64,000 nucleotides of DNA from Teredinibacter sp. KSP-S5-2. GTDB taxonomy: Bacteria; Pseudomonadota; Gammaproteobacteria; Pseudomonadales; Cellvibrionaceae. The stretch is taken from positions 3,935,001 through 3,999,000 of the forward strand of contig NZ_CP120416.1 of assembly GCF_032773895.1 (NCBI RefSeq). The letters are read 5' to 3'. The number at the start of each line of letters is the position of its first letter. The stretch's first letter is position 1. Shown here piece by piece: positions 34,901-43,747 of this stretch. The notes beneath the pieces are model-generated. The model was not told the DNA's origin. It searched no databases and worked only from the letters and a program-made list of their open reading frames with translations. The position numbers and the translations under genes are program-made.

Positions 34901-37618
34901 CTTGATTCGAAGTTGACGATTCGCTACGGGCTGAGACTCAGAATTAATGGAGACCAGGCGCACTGGGTGGTCTGCATGTTTATCAATGGCATTGCGGTAA
35001 CCGCTGCCTTCTGGAATATATAAACCCACCCAGTTAGCAAACGGCAGAATTTCATCCTGATGAATGGATGTACTGAAGTTACCGCTCTTTTCAAAAACAC
35101 GAGAAATAAAGGTTGCTCTTAGTTTTCCCGGTGCGGATTGATTGAGACCAAGATTAAACTGGAACTGTTTTTTTCCTTCCTCATTTAAGCTGCCGGAGAA
35201 AATTTGCTTTTTCGATTTTTCAAAGCGACTCGCCGGATCATCAAAGATATATTGGCTAAAACCATCAAAAACTGTTTTCTTCGATGTAATACTCAATTCG
35301 GTATCGGCTTGTAATGCCTTAGCCGTCGCACCACTCAACCACTGCGCATAAATTTCCGCCTGAAGCTGTTCATTACCCAGCTGGATCGGTGAATCCGCCA
35401 TTTTAAAATCAATTTTCAGGCGATTCGGTTGAATTGTTTCTACCTTGATAACTTTGTCAAAATAACTGCCACCGACTTTAACGATGGCCCGCCAACTACC
35501 TGTAGGCGCATCCTCCTGAGTGGCGAAATGGAAAGTATAAATATTTCCCACTGGCTGGCCATTGGTCAAACTGGCAATCAGGGTGCCTTTAGCATCAAAC
35601 AGATCCATAGACACCGGGTGACCGGCAGGAATCTGATCTTTTTTGTCCTGCAAAATAAAGTTTAGATAGATATCGTCGCCAGGACGCCACACATCCCGCT
35701 CACCATAAATAAAGCCTTTTATGCCTTTATTTAACATCACGCCACCAACATCGAACTGGCTGGTTGGCAAGGCTTCATTAGTGGCCAGTTTCAAATAACC
35801 TCGTCCACTTTGGTTTGTCGCCTCCAGATAAAATGGCTTACCTTTTAACGCCAATTTTGCCTGACCATTATCATCGGTTTTTCCCGACGCAATGGCTTGT
35901 TGCTGGAAGTTATAGGCAGTGAGAGTGACGTTTTTTTGTGGTAACCCGGTAGTAATAGAGGTAACAATAACATGTAAATCCGAGTCAGCGCCTTTTTTGG
36001 CAATCAAACCAAAATCGGAAAGGAAAAAGTTTCGACTGGCATGGGTTTGATCGTTGTAATGGTAAAAGGCCTCATCACATGGGTCGTTACGCTTCCGCCA
36101 ACTGATGTAGCCGTTTTCTGTACCATAATATTTTTCAATCCACTCAGGTCGTAAATCCTCTTCTTCGTTTCCTGGACCATCGTAGTTTTTATCCTGATTT
36201 ACCGGCCCACGAATTTTTTTCTCACAGGGGTAACGACTGACACTGGGATCAATGGATAATTTTATATTGACGATGCCATCGGAGTGGTTTGCCATCAGTT
36301 TGGCAAGATCAAGAGAATAATTTTGCCATTTATCCTGAGGAACAGAAGGTAGCGTTATTTTTTTTCGCCACAAATATCGTCCCGTGTAAACATTGGTGGA
36401 CGAACTGGCGATATCATTACCTTGCAGGAACTGCCCAATATTATTGTCAAACACTTTAAATGCTGTGACCCAAACCGCATCCACATTAATTGCTTCAAAT
36501 GGAACGGTTATGGTTTTATTCGGCGGTAATATTGAGCCCTTTCCAATATAACGCACGCCCGGTAGCTCAGAAATAAAAACCACTTGTGCGGTATGAGTTT
36601 GAGCCAGGGTTAAATTATTGACACTGCGAATAGTGTCTTCCACATCCAGCGTATACTCACCAGAAAGCTGGTTCGACGGATAAATTTTTAATTTACTGCC
36701 GTCTATCCGCGCGTTAACGTTTTCGCCGTTCAGTCTCACCAGCCCCCGTGTATTTTGCCCGGATTTCAAAGGCTCCGAAAAACTGATTTCCAAAGATTGT
36801 CGCGGTTTATTGTGGCTTCGAACAGCCGTAACCGCAAACTGATTCAGTCCGGGAACCTCGACTTCATGGATACCCTGCTTATTCACACCAATCGGCTGCC
36901 CATTCCATTGCAACATAATTTTCCCGACTTCTTCCGCGCGAGCAATATTCTTGATTGAAAAACGATGCAAACGCTGGTCAGTTTGATGCTGCCAGGTAAT
37001 ATCAAGTGGTTGACCACCCTGTGTTCCCTGTAAAACTTTTTCTACCGCAGAGTTATCTACCGTATCCTGAGTACGCAACGTACCGCTTAAATCCATTACC
37101 GATTTATGCCTTCCCTGCTCCAGTCCAGACACATTTAACTCAAGATCCTGCTCCAGAACCTGAACTTGAAACACCAAAGGCGGTAATTGTTTGGCCACAT
37201 TATCCAGATGCTTGGCGGACAGGGAGATTTGGTATTTTTGTCCGGCCGGTAACTTTGTTTCCGGCGTAATAAGCAGTTCATTGTCAGCAATGAACCGTTG
37301 ATCAAAGGTAATATCTGGCGTGACCTTGACTACACCGGTCAACGGCGTATTTACCTTGTTGGATGCAACGACCGCATGCTGGAAACGAATACTGATTGGC
37401 TGGGTTGAGGAGATCCAGCCTTGATCAAAGCTCTCAATGTAGGGGTCCCAGTCTAACGGCGCTACTACTTCGCTTTCATCTAACGGATTGTCAACCTGAA
37501 CATCCGCGCTTTGATTCTGAGTGGGCTCAACACTCACATCTGGCTTAGGGTCGCAGCCAACAAGTATTGTTAAGCTCCATATAAATAGAAACAAGCGAAG
37601 TAAATTGCCTGACTTCAT
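31970..37618 (-). CDS. yfhM: Bacterial alpha-2-macroglobulin lipoprotein (YfhM type)
   Basis: A 1882-residue periplasmic lipoprotein (lipobox LVGC, Cys22) of the MG1-MG10 alpha-2-macroglobulin family. It is a giant trap that covalently captures attacking proteases. Many macroglobulin beta-domains run through residues 60-1250. A bait-like stretch is followed by the TED region with thioester motif Cys1412-V-E-Gln1415 (PHGCVEQTTS), which is intact so should form the reactive thioester. The helical toroid (LLAIGYNSLG, WSTAYW-like) and C-terminal MG10 (RYRYNNNSQPKVSIKVQLNATYAG) complete the protein. It is longer than E. coli YfhM (1653), with extra N-terminal domains. pbpC lies directly downstream, as is typical. 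Confidence 0.94.
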   Translation of the reverse strand: MKSGNLLRLFLFIWSLTILVGCDPKPDVSVEPTQNQSADVQVDNPLDESEVVAPLDWDPYIESFDQGWISSTQPISIRFQHAVVASNKVNTPLTGVVKVTPDITFDQRFIADNELLITPETKLPAGQKYQISLSAKHLDNVAKQLPPLVFQVQVLEQDLELNVSGLEQGRHKSVMDLSGTLRTQDTVDNSAVEKVLQGTQGGQPLDITWQHQTDQRLHRFSIKNIARAEEVGKIMLQWNGQPIGVNKQGIHEVEVPGLNQFAVTAVRSHNKPRQSLEISFSEPLKSGQNTRGLVRLNGENVNARIDGSKLKIYPSNQLSGEYTLDVEDTIRSVNNLTLAQTHTAQVVFISELPGVRYIGKGSILPPNKTITVPFEAINVDAVWVTAFKVFDNNIGQFLQGNDIASSSTNVYTGRYLWRKKITLPSVPQDKWQNYSLDLAKLMANHSDGIVNIKLSIDPSVSRYPCEKKIRGPVNQDKNYDGPGNEEEDLRPEWIEKYYGTENGYISWRKRNDPCDEAFYHYNDQTHASRNFFLSDFGLIAKKGADSDLHVIVTSITTGLPQKNVTLTAYNFQQQAIASGKTDDNGQAKLALKGKPFYLEATNQSGRGYLKLATNEALPTSQFDVGGVMLNKGIKGFIYGERDVWRPGDDIYLNFILQDKKDQIPAGHPVSMDLFDAKGTLIASLTNGQPVGNIYTFHFATQEDAPTGSWRAIVKVGGSYFDKVIKVETIQPNRLKIDFKMADSPIQLGNEQLQAEIYAQWLSGATAKALQADTELSITSKKTVFDGFSQYIFDDPASRFEKSKKQIFSGSLNEEGKKQFQFNLGLNQSAPGKLRATFISRVFEKSGNFSTSIHQDEILPFANWVGLYIPEGSGYRNAIDKHADHPVRLVSINSESQPVANRQLRIKVYKLNWYWWWDKPEENLANYIRGRHASTESDVTVTTDENGTANWILKKDSYSWGRYLIRVCDVEGNHCSGKQVYMGWSWNNQVSPDAATQLMLSTDKAKYEVGDQARIQLPDINQGKVFYSIENGSEVIDQQWVQVSEETSAFTLPITAAMAPNVYLNVSLILPHQNKTSDAPIRLYGVVPLLVENAQNRVKPEIVSPESVRPESQFTVEVKEADGKAMAYTLAVVDEGLLGITNYSAPDPYDYFYQKEALGVRTWDIFDGVIGAYGANLERTLRIGGGKSQDDKKESKQRRFPPVVRFLGAFKLQKGEVNRHQIDLPQYMGAVRVMVVAATDTAFGVQEKTVKVTQPLTLLTTLPRVLGPGEKVAMPVNVFVSDKSIQQVDVTAKTDSPLSLTTSTAQLLFNEPGDQIALLNLQVDDSLGQGQVNVVARSGQETAEQTIAIESRSANLAQTQSVTKLLPPGETWQPALIPNGMVGTNQASLTASSLPAMNLRDRLDYLIRYPHGCVEQTTSAVFPQIWLHQLTTLSDDKRGDIQYNVEEALKKYKRFQHDNGGFSYWPSATYVNDWASSYVTHFLVEAKNQGYPVEITMLNSALSYLKQKSDESGDSRNLYSVMAYRLYVLAEAGKPNLPAMNRLRERLLKNAKQNTLNHEHNLASWLLAIGYNSLGLADVAEELMSISDTNIQDYRYSEYTYGSSLRDLAVLNLAYSRLKKQDSAWLTAKSIAKQLSSDNWYSTQTTSWALLALAHFSDIRTGDSSRFSIHDQPSNRSDWKEMEFSSSFYQQAITQDSLNNQRLQIRNDSEHPIYFSLSNTGIPKTEQEEAVEQGLKLDVQFFDLNQQPIDIASLPQGQDFIAEVTVSAITKMNSFQYQDIALTMVMPSGWQIRNQRLEGESLPQGLDYQDIRDDRISSYFSLWRNHYWRYRYNNNSQPKVSIKVQLNATYAGRFYLPSWQVESMYDNELQARSMGKWVEVKQQ

Positions 37619-37828
37619 AACAAATCTCCCGGGTATGGATAGGCATTTCGGATAAGATTACAGGTTAACCCTGACAATCAGATGGTAAGAATATGGCGAA
37701 ATATGTCGGATTTAAAATACCAATTGCGCAATCAGTAAGACGCTCGCATATCAGTTGAAATAATAGCCTGGACCGCGGAGAGGTATACTCCACGACCAAG
37801 GCCGGTATATCGCATAAAAAAAGCAACG

Positions 37829-38863
37829 CTACTCTATGGAAGAGATCAACTTTTTACTGGCAGATACGCTATCAGTCGATGTCAGATACAATTTATTCAA
37901 CAACTCGGTTAACGCATTCTGACGCGCTTCAGGCGTGTCACGCAGTATCTGATTTTGTTGTAACACAGCGATCAGTTTGTCTGGTGTGGTATTGGCGTCA
38001 CCCACAATTTCCACATGCCCGGCTTTTACCGTAACCGGGACAAGGTTCTGGTGCTGATCCACACGGGTTTGAAATTGTTCATTAAGACTGAAGACATAAT
38101 CGTCTTTCACGCAGACGCCACTTTTATACTCCCTGCAGCTTTCTTTCTCATCTGTCGCAATACGCAAATGAGTCGATACCTGGTCAATGAGTTTCCCGGG
38201 ATGACGAATGAAATCCGAGTTCGGTGGAATCTGTTTATATTTGGCTCCGGTGATCATATAACACAACGGCTGGGTTAAACCCAATGACAACCAGGCAAGA
38301 GTCTTCGAACCACAATGAGAAGACGCGGATATGCCGTTAAAAGGTGCAGATACCGTGGTTAAGGAAACATTGGTGGCCAAGTCACCAGTTCCAAGTTCAT
38401 TGGTAAATGCACGCCGGCTGATCAAACCACCCTGACTGTGACCAAGTATGGAAACTTTCGGTGAATTCAGGCTTTTGCTAAGAGACTCAACCGCCCGGTA
38501 AAGCTGTGACGCACTTTCTTCCAAACTGACCCGATCGTCGTAATTAAAGCAGACAGCCTGCTGACCATGAAAAGCAAATACCTCGGCCAGCGCTTTGAAA
38601 CGCCCTGCAGAAGCGTGGCAACCATGAACAATCAGAACAAGGGGGTCACCCGATTTAAGCATCAACTTGCCTTGATCCGGGTTAACACAGGAGCTGACCT
38701 GATCCACCTCAACCACAGAATCCGGCTCCGGCAGAAAACGGGCGTTATCCAGGCTTGCCACTTCGGCTTGTTGTTCTGGTGCATTGAGGTTCGAACAGGA
38801 CTGAACCAATATCCACACCAACAGAAGTAGGCTATATCTTATATTTATTCGTAGCCCAAGCAT
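37829..38863 (-). CDS. Alpha/beta-hydrolase lipoprotein, lipase-like
   Basis: A 344-residue lipoprotein (lipobox VQSC, Cys23) with the alpha/beta-hydrolase fold. An oxyanion segment follows the strand LVLIVHGCHASAGRF. The nucleophile elbow is Gly141-His142-Ser143-Gln-Gly (ILGHSQGGLISR). A C-terminal His candidate is in VKAGHVEIVGD. Relatives are triacylglycerol lipases, esterases or PHB-type depolymerases; the substrate is unresolved. A Cys-rich stretch in the middle (SSHCGSKT, CYMITG, ESCREYKSGVC) suggests disulfide stabilisation in the envelope. It is the first gene on the minus strand after a 310-base gap from the hybrid kinase gene. Confidence 0.85.
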   Translation of the reverse strand: MLGLRINIRYSLLLLVWILVQSCSNLNAPEQQAEVASLDNARFLPEPDSVVEVDQVSSCVNPDQGKLMLKSGDPLVLIVHGCHASAGRFKALAEVFAFHGQQAVCFNYDDRVSLEESASQLYRAVESLSKSLNSPKVSILGHSQGGLISRRAFTNELGTGDLATNVSLTTVSAPFNGISASSHCGSKTLAWLSLGLTQPLCYMITGAKYKQIPPNSDFIRHPGKLIDQVSTHLRIATDEKESCREYKSGVCVKDDYVFSLNEQFQTRVDQHQNLVPVTVKAGHVEIVGDANTTPDKLIAVLQQNQILRDTPEARQNALTELLNKLYLTSTDSVSASKKLISSIE

Positions 38864-39175
38864 CCAACACTCCCCCTTATTGACTTAACTCTATCAAGCC
38901 TATTGCCGCGTTTGAATCCTCTGTGGCTCATCGGAATAATGGCGCGATAAACCATGTATTATTAATGGGTATACCACAGCATAGCCTGATTTTGTCAATA
39001 ATTATAACGAAAACCAAGCGATCCCTAATTAATATTCCATTGTGGTATATCAACTGCGAATTAATCCTGCTTATTTCAGCCGGTACTTGCACCTGAGCGA
39101 GAATGACATAGATTTAAAGAAAGGTTTTTTTCTAAATAGACTTCCAGAGACCCCACCACAACAGGCTCGCCATTG
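38864..39175. other. Divergent intergenic region with separated inverted repeat
   Basis: No gene recognised. tataccaca (38970-38978) and tgtggtata (39041-39049) are 9-base inverted arms separated by 62 bases, ahead of the hybrid kinase gene. They might be two half-sites for a looping or dimeric regulator, or form a weak cruciform. Confidence 0.35.
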
Positions 39176-42100
39176 ATGAAAGCTGTCAAGTCTGGCTTTA
39201 CGTTGTTAAAACCCCCTCACTGTATTGTGTTGGGGCTTGTTGTGCTTACCCTTTCAATCGTGCCCAACGTAGTTTTCTTTCTAGTCGGGCCAGATATTAA
39301 TAGTCAGCCATTTTTTACGACACCCCACCACTCATACTACTCAGTGTTGGGAAATATGGGGTTTATTCTCGCCGGATGGACCAACCCCTTACTGCTTGCG
39401 GTGGCATGTATCGCCCTGTTGTTTCGCAAACGAGCATCACCGAACTCTTCCTACACTCTGCTGGCAATTACCTTTCTAGCCATTACCTTGTTTGAAGGCT
39501 TTGAGATTGTGCAGAGGTTAATAAGTGACTCTACTTTTTTGCACGCTATTGCCTGGGTGACCGGCCGGATAGTTCAGCCATTGGTATTGCTGGTACCGGT
39601 TTTAATTTCCATAGCGATACAGTCTCGTCGTAGACCACTTAATCATGGCACCTGGCAGATCATACAACTGACCGCCGGGATTTCGCTGCTCGGTATCAGT
39701 CTGTTTTGTATGTATCTGGTGGATTGGTATGAAAACAATATCAACGCACTGCAATTTCTTGGCATGTCCAGCCAGCCTTACAACGCACTCTCCCTGGCAT
39801 TCTATTGTTTAACGGCAACCGCTATTGGTATTTGGCATCAACAAAAACCAAGCCCCTTTAAACTGTTTCTACTGCTGAGCCTCATTCCTCAAATCCTTGC
39901 TCAACTTAACCTTACCTTCGGTGAAACCGAACAACTGCGTTTTTATCTATTTTGTGCCCATCTATTGATGGCATTGAGCAATTGCATTTTATTATTAGGA
40001 TTATTTATTCCCTCAGACAGATGGAATACTGAACAGAGCCCAATCGCCGAAACCAATGAAGACAACGAACAGTTTTCTTCACAAATCGCCAACACTCCCG
40101 CTAAACGCCCGCTCAGCCTGACGTTACCCTTTACCACTTTTTCGCTCACGATTCTCACGTCTCTTCTAGTTGGCTTTGCCTATTACACCGAGAACGAACA
40201 ACAACTGGTGAGCAGAACTCTTACCACATTGGAAGATGAATCCAACCTGATAAAACCTCTGTTAAAAGACCTATTTGTGGAAGCCGTTCAGGATATTAGC
40301 TTTGTTACCAAGGTTCCGGAAATTCACCATGCTCTGGATAATGTACAGACGCCAACAACGGATGCTCAAAGTAAAAAACGAGCGATGGATCAACTCAAGG
40401 CTTTTACGTTTCAGCTGATGCAAACAAAACAGCATTACGTCGAAATCAAATATATTGATGCAAAGAACAAACAAGAGTTGTTTAGCCTAAACCGGGGCAT
40501 TACTGGCTTGTATTTCACTGCCGAATCGAGATTGCAGCAACATGCAGAATCGCGCTTTTATCAAAAAGCACTATTGTTATCCAACGGAGAAATCATTCTT
40601 TCTCCAGTTGCTCTCAAACAGCGTCAAGGGGTAATAGAAATCCCAGAAGTTCCTGTCATCCAGGTCGCCACACCGGTTTTCAATATGGACAACGGACGTG
40701 CGGAAGGAATAATCAGTATTGCCATAAATTTCAATGCTGTCTCCAAAAAAGTGGCTTTATCTATCCCAGAAAATATTCAGTTTTTTCTGACAAATTCAAC
40801 CGGAGACTACCTGATCCACCCTTTCCCCCAAAAGACCTTTGGTTTTGATAAAGGACAAATATTCCAAATTCAGAAAGACTATCCCAAACTCCAAACACTT
40901 ATCGGCGATGAACAACAAACCTTAAAATCCGCACAACTTGTCGATAGTCTAGGCACTTCTCATATTGGCTATTTCTCTCATCTTTCGTTGCGTAATATTG
41001 GCCTTGATAACCGCTTTGGCATGCTAGTGATATTTGAAAACGAACAGTATTTTCGATCGCTCAATACAATCAGACATCATACTTTGCTATTGGGTATAGC
41101 CTTATCAATTATTGTGTTATGCATATCTTATATCGTTGTCAAAGTATTATTAAAACCACTTTCACAATTGGTTCGCAGTATCGACACTCGCCCGGAATCG
41201 GAATTTATTGGCGAACTGCCATTGGATTCAAAAGATGAAGTCGGACAACTCGCTCGAAGTTTTTACAATCTGTTTTACAGTAAAGAGCAACGTAATAAAG
41301 AATTACAGGAAGCTCGCAGCCGCATCGTCGGTATAACCAACGCAGTTCCATACCTTTTAGCCTACGTAGATTGCGAACTTCGCTACCGGTTTGTGAATAA
41401 GTCTTACCTTCTATGGTTTGACTTACCGGAGGAAAAAATACTTGGGCATTTAGTCTCTGACGTTTTAGGCAGTGACATATTTAATCATGTCTCTGAACAC
41501 TTAAATCGATCTTTACAGGGAGAAGTTGTTCATTTTGAATATGAGCTTGTCGATGATAATGAAGAGTACCGTTACGCTCGCGGCACTTGCTACCCAGATA
41601 CAGATAACGAAGGCAACGTACGCGGTATTTATTTAACAATCGAAGACATTACCAAAGACAAGCGCTCGGAAGACAAGCTTCACCAATACGCTTCTGATCT
41701 GGAACTTCAGCAACTGGCATTACACGATGCCATTGATCAAGCCAAGGCTTCGGCACAAGCCAAGTCAGATTTTCTCGCCAATATGAGCCACGAGATTCGC
41801 ACTCCCATGAACGGTGTTCTGGGAATGTTGGGATTGCTGAGTCGCGGCAGACTGGACAGACAACAACGGCATTATGCAAGGTTGGCTCAATCCAGCGCAG
41901 AAAGTTTATTAACTATCATTAACGACATTCTCGACTTTTCTAAAATTGAAGCCAACAAGTTAGAACTTGAAGAGCTGGAGTTTAACTTGTTATCCACTCT
42001 GGAAGATTTTTCGGATTCAATGGCGGTGAGAGCACAGGACAAGAATCTCGAACTGATTTTACACATCGACCCCAGTGTTCCAGTGAATGTAAAAGGCGAC

Positions 42101-43747
42101 CCCGGCAGGCTAAGACAAATACTAACGAACCTGGTTGGTAACGCCATTAAATTTACCGACGTTGGAGAAATTACGATTTCTGTCATCCCCAACCCCGAGC
42201 ATGTGGTAGGTGACAAAGCCAATTTGTTATTTTCTATCTCCGATACCGGAATAGGTATTGCCGCCAACCGTATTAATCAACTGTTTGATGCCTTCTCCCA
42301 GGAAGATGCGTCGACAACCAGAAAGTATGGCGGCACCGGATTGGGCTTGGCCATTAGTAAACAGCTTTGCCAACTCATGCAGGGCAACATGTCGGTGCAA
42401 AGTAAAAAAGGCAACGGCAGTACATTTAGTTTTACCGTCTACCTGCCAGAAAATAGCGAACAACCCGGCCAACAACCCAGCGTCGATCTAAGCGGACAAA
42501 AAGTATTAGTGGTGGACGATAACCGGGCTTATCGCAACCATTTAAAAACAGAATTGGAACATCACGGTGCTGAAGTTGTTATCGCCGCTGACGGCCACGA
42601 TGCGTTAAAGCAAATAACTCTCAGTCGCAGTAACAAGCTCTTTGATTTAGCGCTTATCGATATGCAAATGCCAATGATTGATGGCGCAACACTCGCCGAG
42701 TTGATTCAGGGCGATCCAACCATGAAAAAGATGAAATTGGTTATGATCACCTCTATTATGGAACAACATGCTGCACAGGGTTACGCTTACCTTGGGTTTA
42801 CCGGATATATTTCCAAACCGATAAAACCACGAGCCATGTGCAAAACGTTAAAGATTGTTTTACAAGGCGGTACAGATTTAAAAGAGCATCTGCTAACAAA
42901 CCCGGATCAACCATCGGAGAAACACAGTAATCAGGATCAACGTATTCTGCTGGTCGAGGATAATCCAATCAACCAGGAAGTCGCTTTAAGTAACCTGGAG
43001 GACATGGGTTATAGTGCAGACGCGGTTGGCAATGGTGCCGAAGCATTGAACGCTTTGGCAAGCGCACCAAGGTCAGCTCCCTACGACCTGATTTTAATGG
43101 ACTGCCAAATGCCCATAATGGATGGTTACGAAGCTGCCAAAGCCATTCGCCTTGGTGAAGGCGTGCCCAATGCAAAAATACCCATTATCGCGATGACCGC
43201 TAATGCGATGAAAGGTGATGATATAAAATGCTTTGAAGCGGGCATGGACGACTACATTACCAAGCCTCTTGATGTCGACCTTCTTTATCGAAAAGTAAAC
43301 AATTGGCTAAATATTAATAAACAACAAAACACAGTGGAAACTACATCCGTGACTATTGAAAACAACCAAAATAATGAACACAAAGTCATAGAGCCAGAGG
43401 GCAATGAATTTCCAATATGGAACCAACAAGCTTTACTAAAACGTGTAAATCAAAAAGAAGAGCGAGCAATAAAGCTTGTTAATATGTTTCTCGACTCCGT
43501 TGAAGAACGTTTTATCGCATTAAAAGAAGCCGTAGATCAAAACGATGCAGAGGGAATTATTACTGCGGCTCATTCACTAAAAGGCAGCGCAGGAAACCTT
43601 GGCGCAGAACAATTACATCATTTATTGGAAGACATCGAACAAAACGTAAGAGAGGACTACGACGAAGCCGCCATGCAACAAGCATACACGGCCTTTGTCA
43701 CCTGCTATCAAAACACCGTATCAACACTAGGTGACTACGCGCGCTAA
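39176..43747 (+). CDS. Large BarA-like hybrid histidine kinase
   Basis: A 1523-residue multi-domain sensor kinase. An N-terminal 7-8-helix membrane domain (about 12-285) is followed by a TM helix (about 320-340), an extracytoplasmic dCACHE-type sensor (about 345-630), another TM, HAMP, a PAS domain (about 715-830), HisKA with His872 (NMSHEIRTPMNG), HATPase (GGTGLGLAIS), two receiver domains with Asp1162 (LIDMQMP) and Asp1309 (LMDCQMP), and an Hpt domain with His1466 (AAHSLKGSAGN). A four-step phosphorelay within one protein is complete, so the final receiver is a separate response regulator not in this window. ATG 39176 is taken; an in-frame TTG directly before is possible. Its stop overlaps that of the opposite HK gene. 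Confidence 0.93.
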   Translation: MKAVKSGFTLLKPPHCIVLGLVVLTLSIVPNVVFFLVGPDINSQPFFTTPHHSYYSVLGNMGFILAGWTNPLLLAVACIALLFRKRASPNSSYTLLAITFLAITLFEGFEIVQRLISDSTFLHAIAWVTGRIVQPLVLLVPVLISIAIQSRRRPLNHGTWQIIQLTAGISLLGISLFCMYLVDWYENNINALQFLGMSSQPYNALSLAFYCLTATAIGIWHQQKPSPFKLFLLLSLIPQILAQLNLTFGETEQLRFYLFCAHLLMALSNCILLLGLFIPSDRWNTEQSPIAETNEDNEQFSSQIANTPAKRPLSLTLPFTTFSLTILTSLLVGFAYYTENEQQLVSRTLTTLEDESNLIKPLLKDLFVEAVQDISFVTKVPEIHHALDNVQTPTTDAQSKKRAMDQLKAFTFQLMQTKQHYVEIKYIDAKNKQELFSLNRGITGLYFTAESRLQQHAESRFYQKALLLSNGEIILSPVALKQRQGVIEIPEVPVIQVATPVFNMDNGRAEGIISIAINFNAVSKKVALSIPENIQFFLTNSTGDYLIHPFPQKTFGFDKGQIFQIQKDYPKLQTLIGDEQQTLKSAQLVDSLGTSHIGYFSHLSLRNIGLDNRFGMLVIFENEQYFRSLNTIRHHTLLLGIALSIIVLCISYIVVKVLLKPLSQLVRSIDTRPESEFIGELPLDSKDEVGQLARSFYNLFYSKEQRNKELQEARSRIVGITNAVPYLLAYVDCELRYRFVNKSYLLWFDLPEEKILGHLVSDVLGSDIFNHVSEHLNRSLQGEVVHFEYELVDDNEEYRYARGTCYPDTDNEGNVRGIYLTIEDITKDKRSEDKLHQYASDLELQQLALHDAIDQAKASAQAKSDFLANMSHEIRTPMNGVLGMLGLLSRGRLDRQQRHYARLAQSSAESLLTIINDILDFSKIEANKLELEELEFNLLSTLEDFSDSMAVRAQDKNLELILHIDPSVPVNVKGDPGRLRQILTNLVGNAIKFTDVGEITISVIPNPEHVVGDKANLLFSISDTGIGIAANRINQLFDAFSQEDASTTRKYGGTGLGLAISKQLCQLMQGNMSVQSKKGNGSTFSFTVYLPENSEQPGQQPSVDLSGQKVLVVDDNRAYRNHLKTELEHHGAEVVIAADGHDALKQITLSRSNKLFDLALIDMQMPMIDGATLAELIQGDPTMKKMKLVMITSIMEQHAAQGYAYLGFTGYISKPIKPRAMCKTLKIVLQGGTDLKEHLLTNPDQPSEKHSNQDQRILLVEDNPINQEVALSNLEDMGYSADAVGNGAEALNALASAPRSAPYDLILMDCQMPIMDGYEAAKAIRLGEGVPNAKIPIIAMTANAMKGDDIKCFEAGMDDYITKPLDVDLLYRKVNNWLNINKQQNTVETTSVTIENNQNNEHKVIEPEGNEFPIWNQQALLKRVNQKEERAIKLVNMFLDSVEERFIALKEAVDQNDAEGIITAAHSLKGSAGNLGAEQLHHLLEDIEQNVREDYDEAAMQQAYTAFVTCYQNTVSTLGDYAR

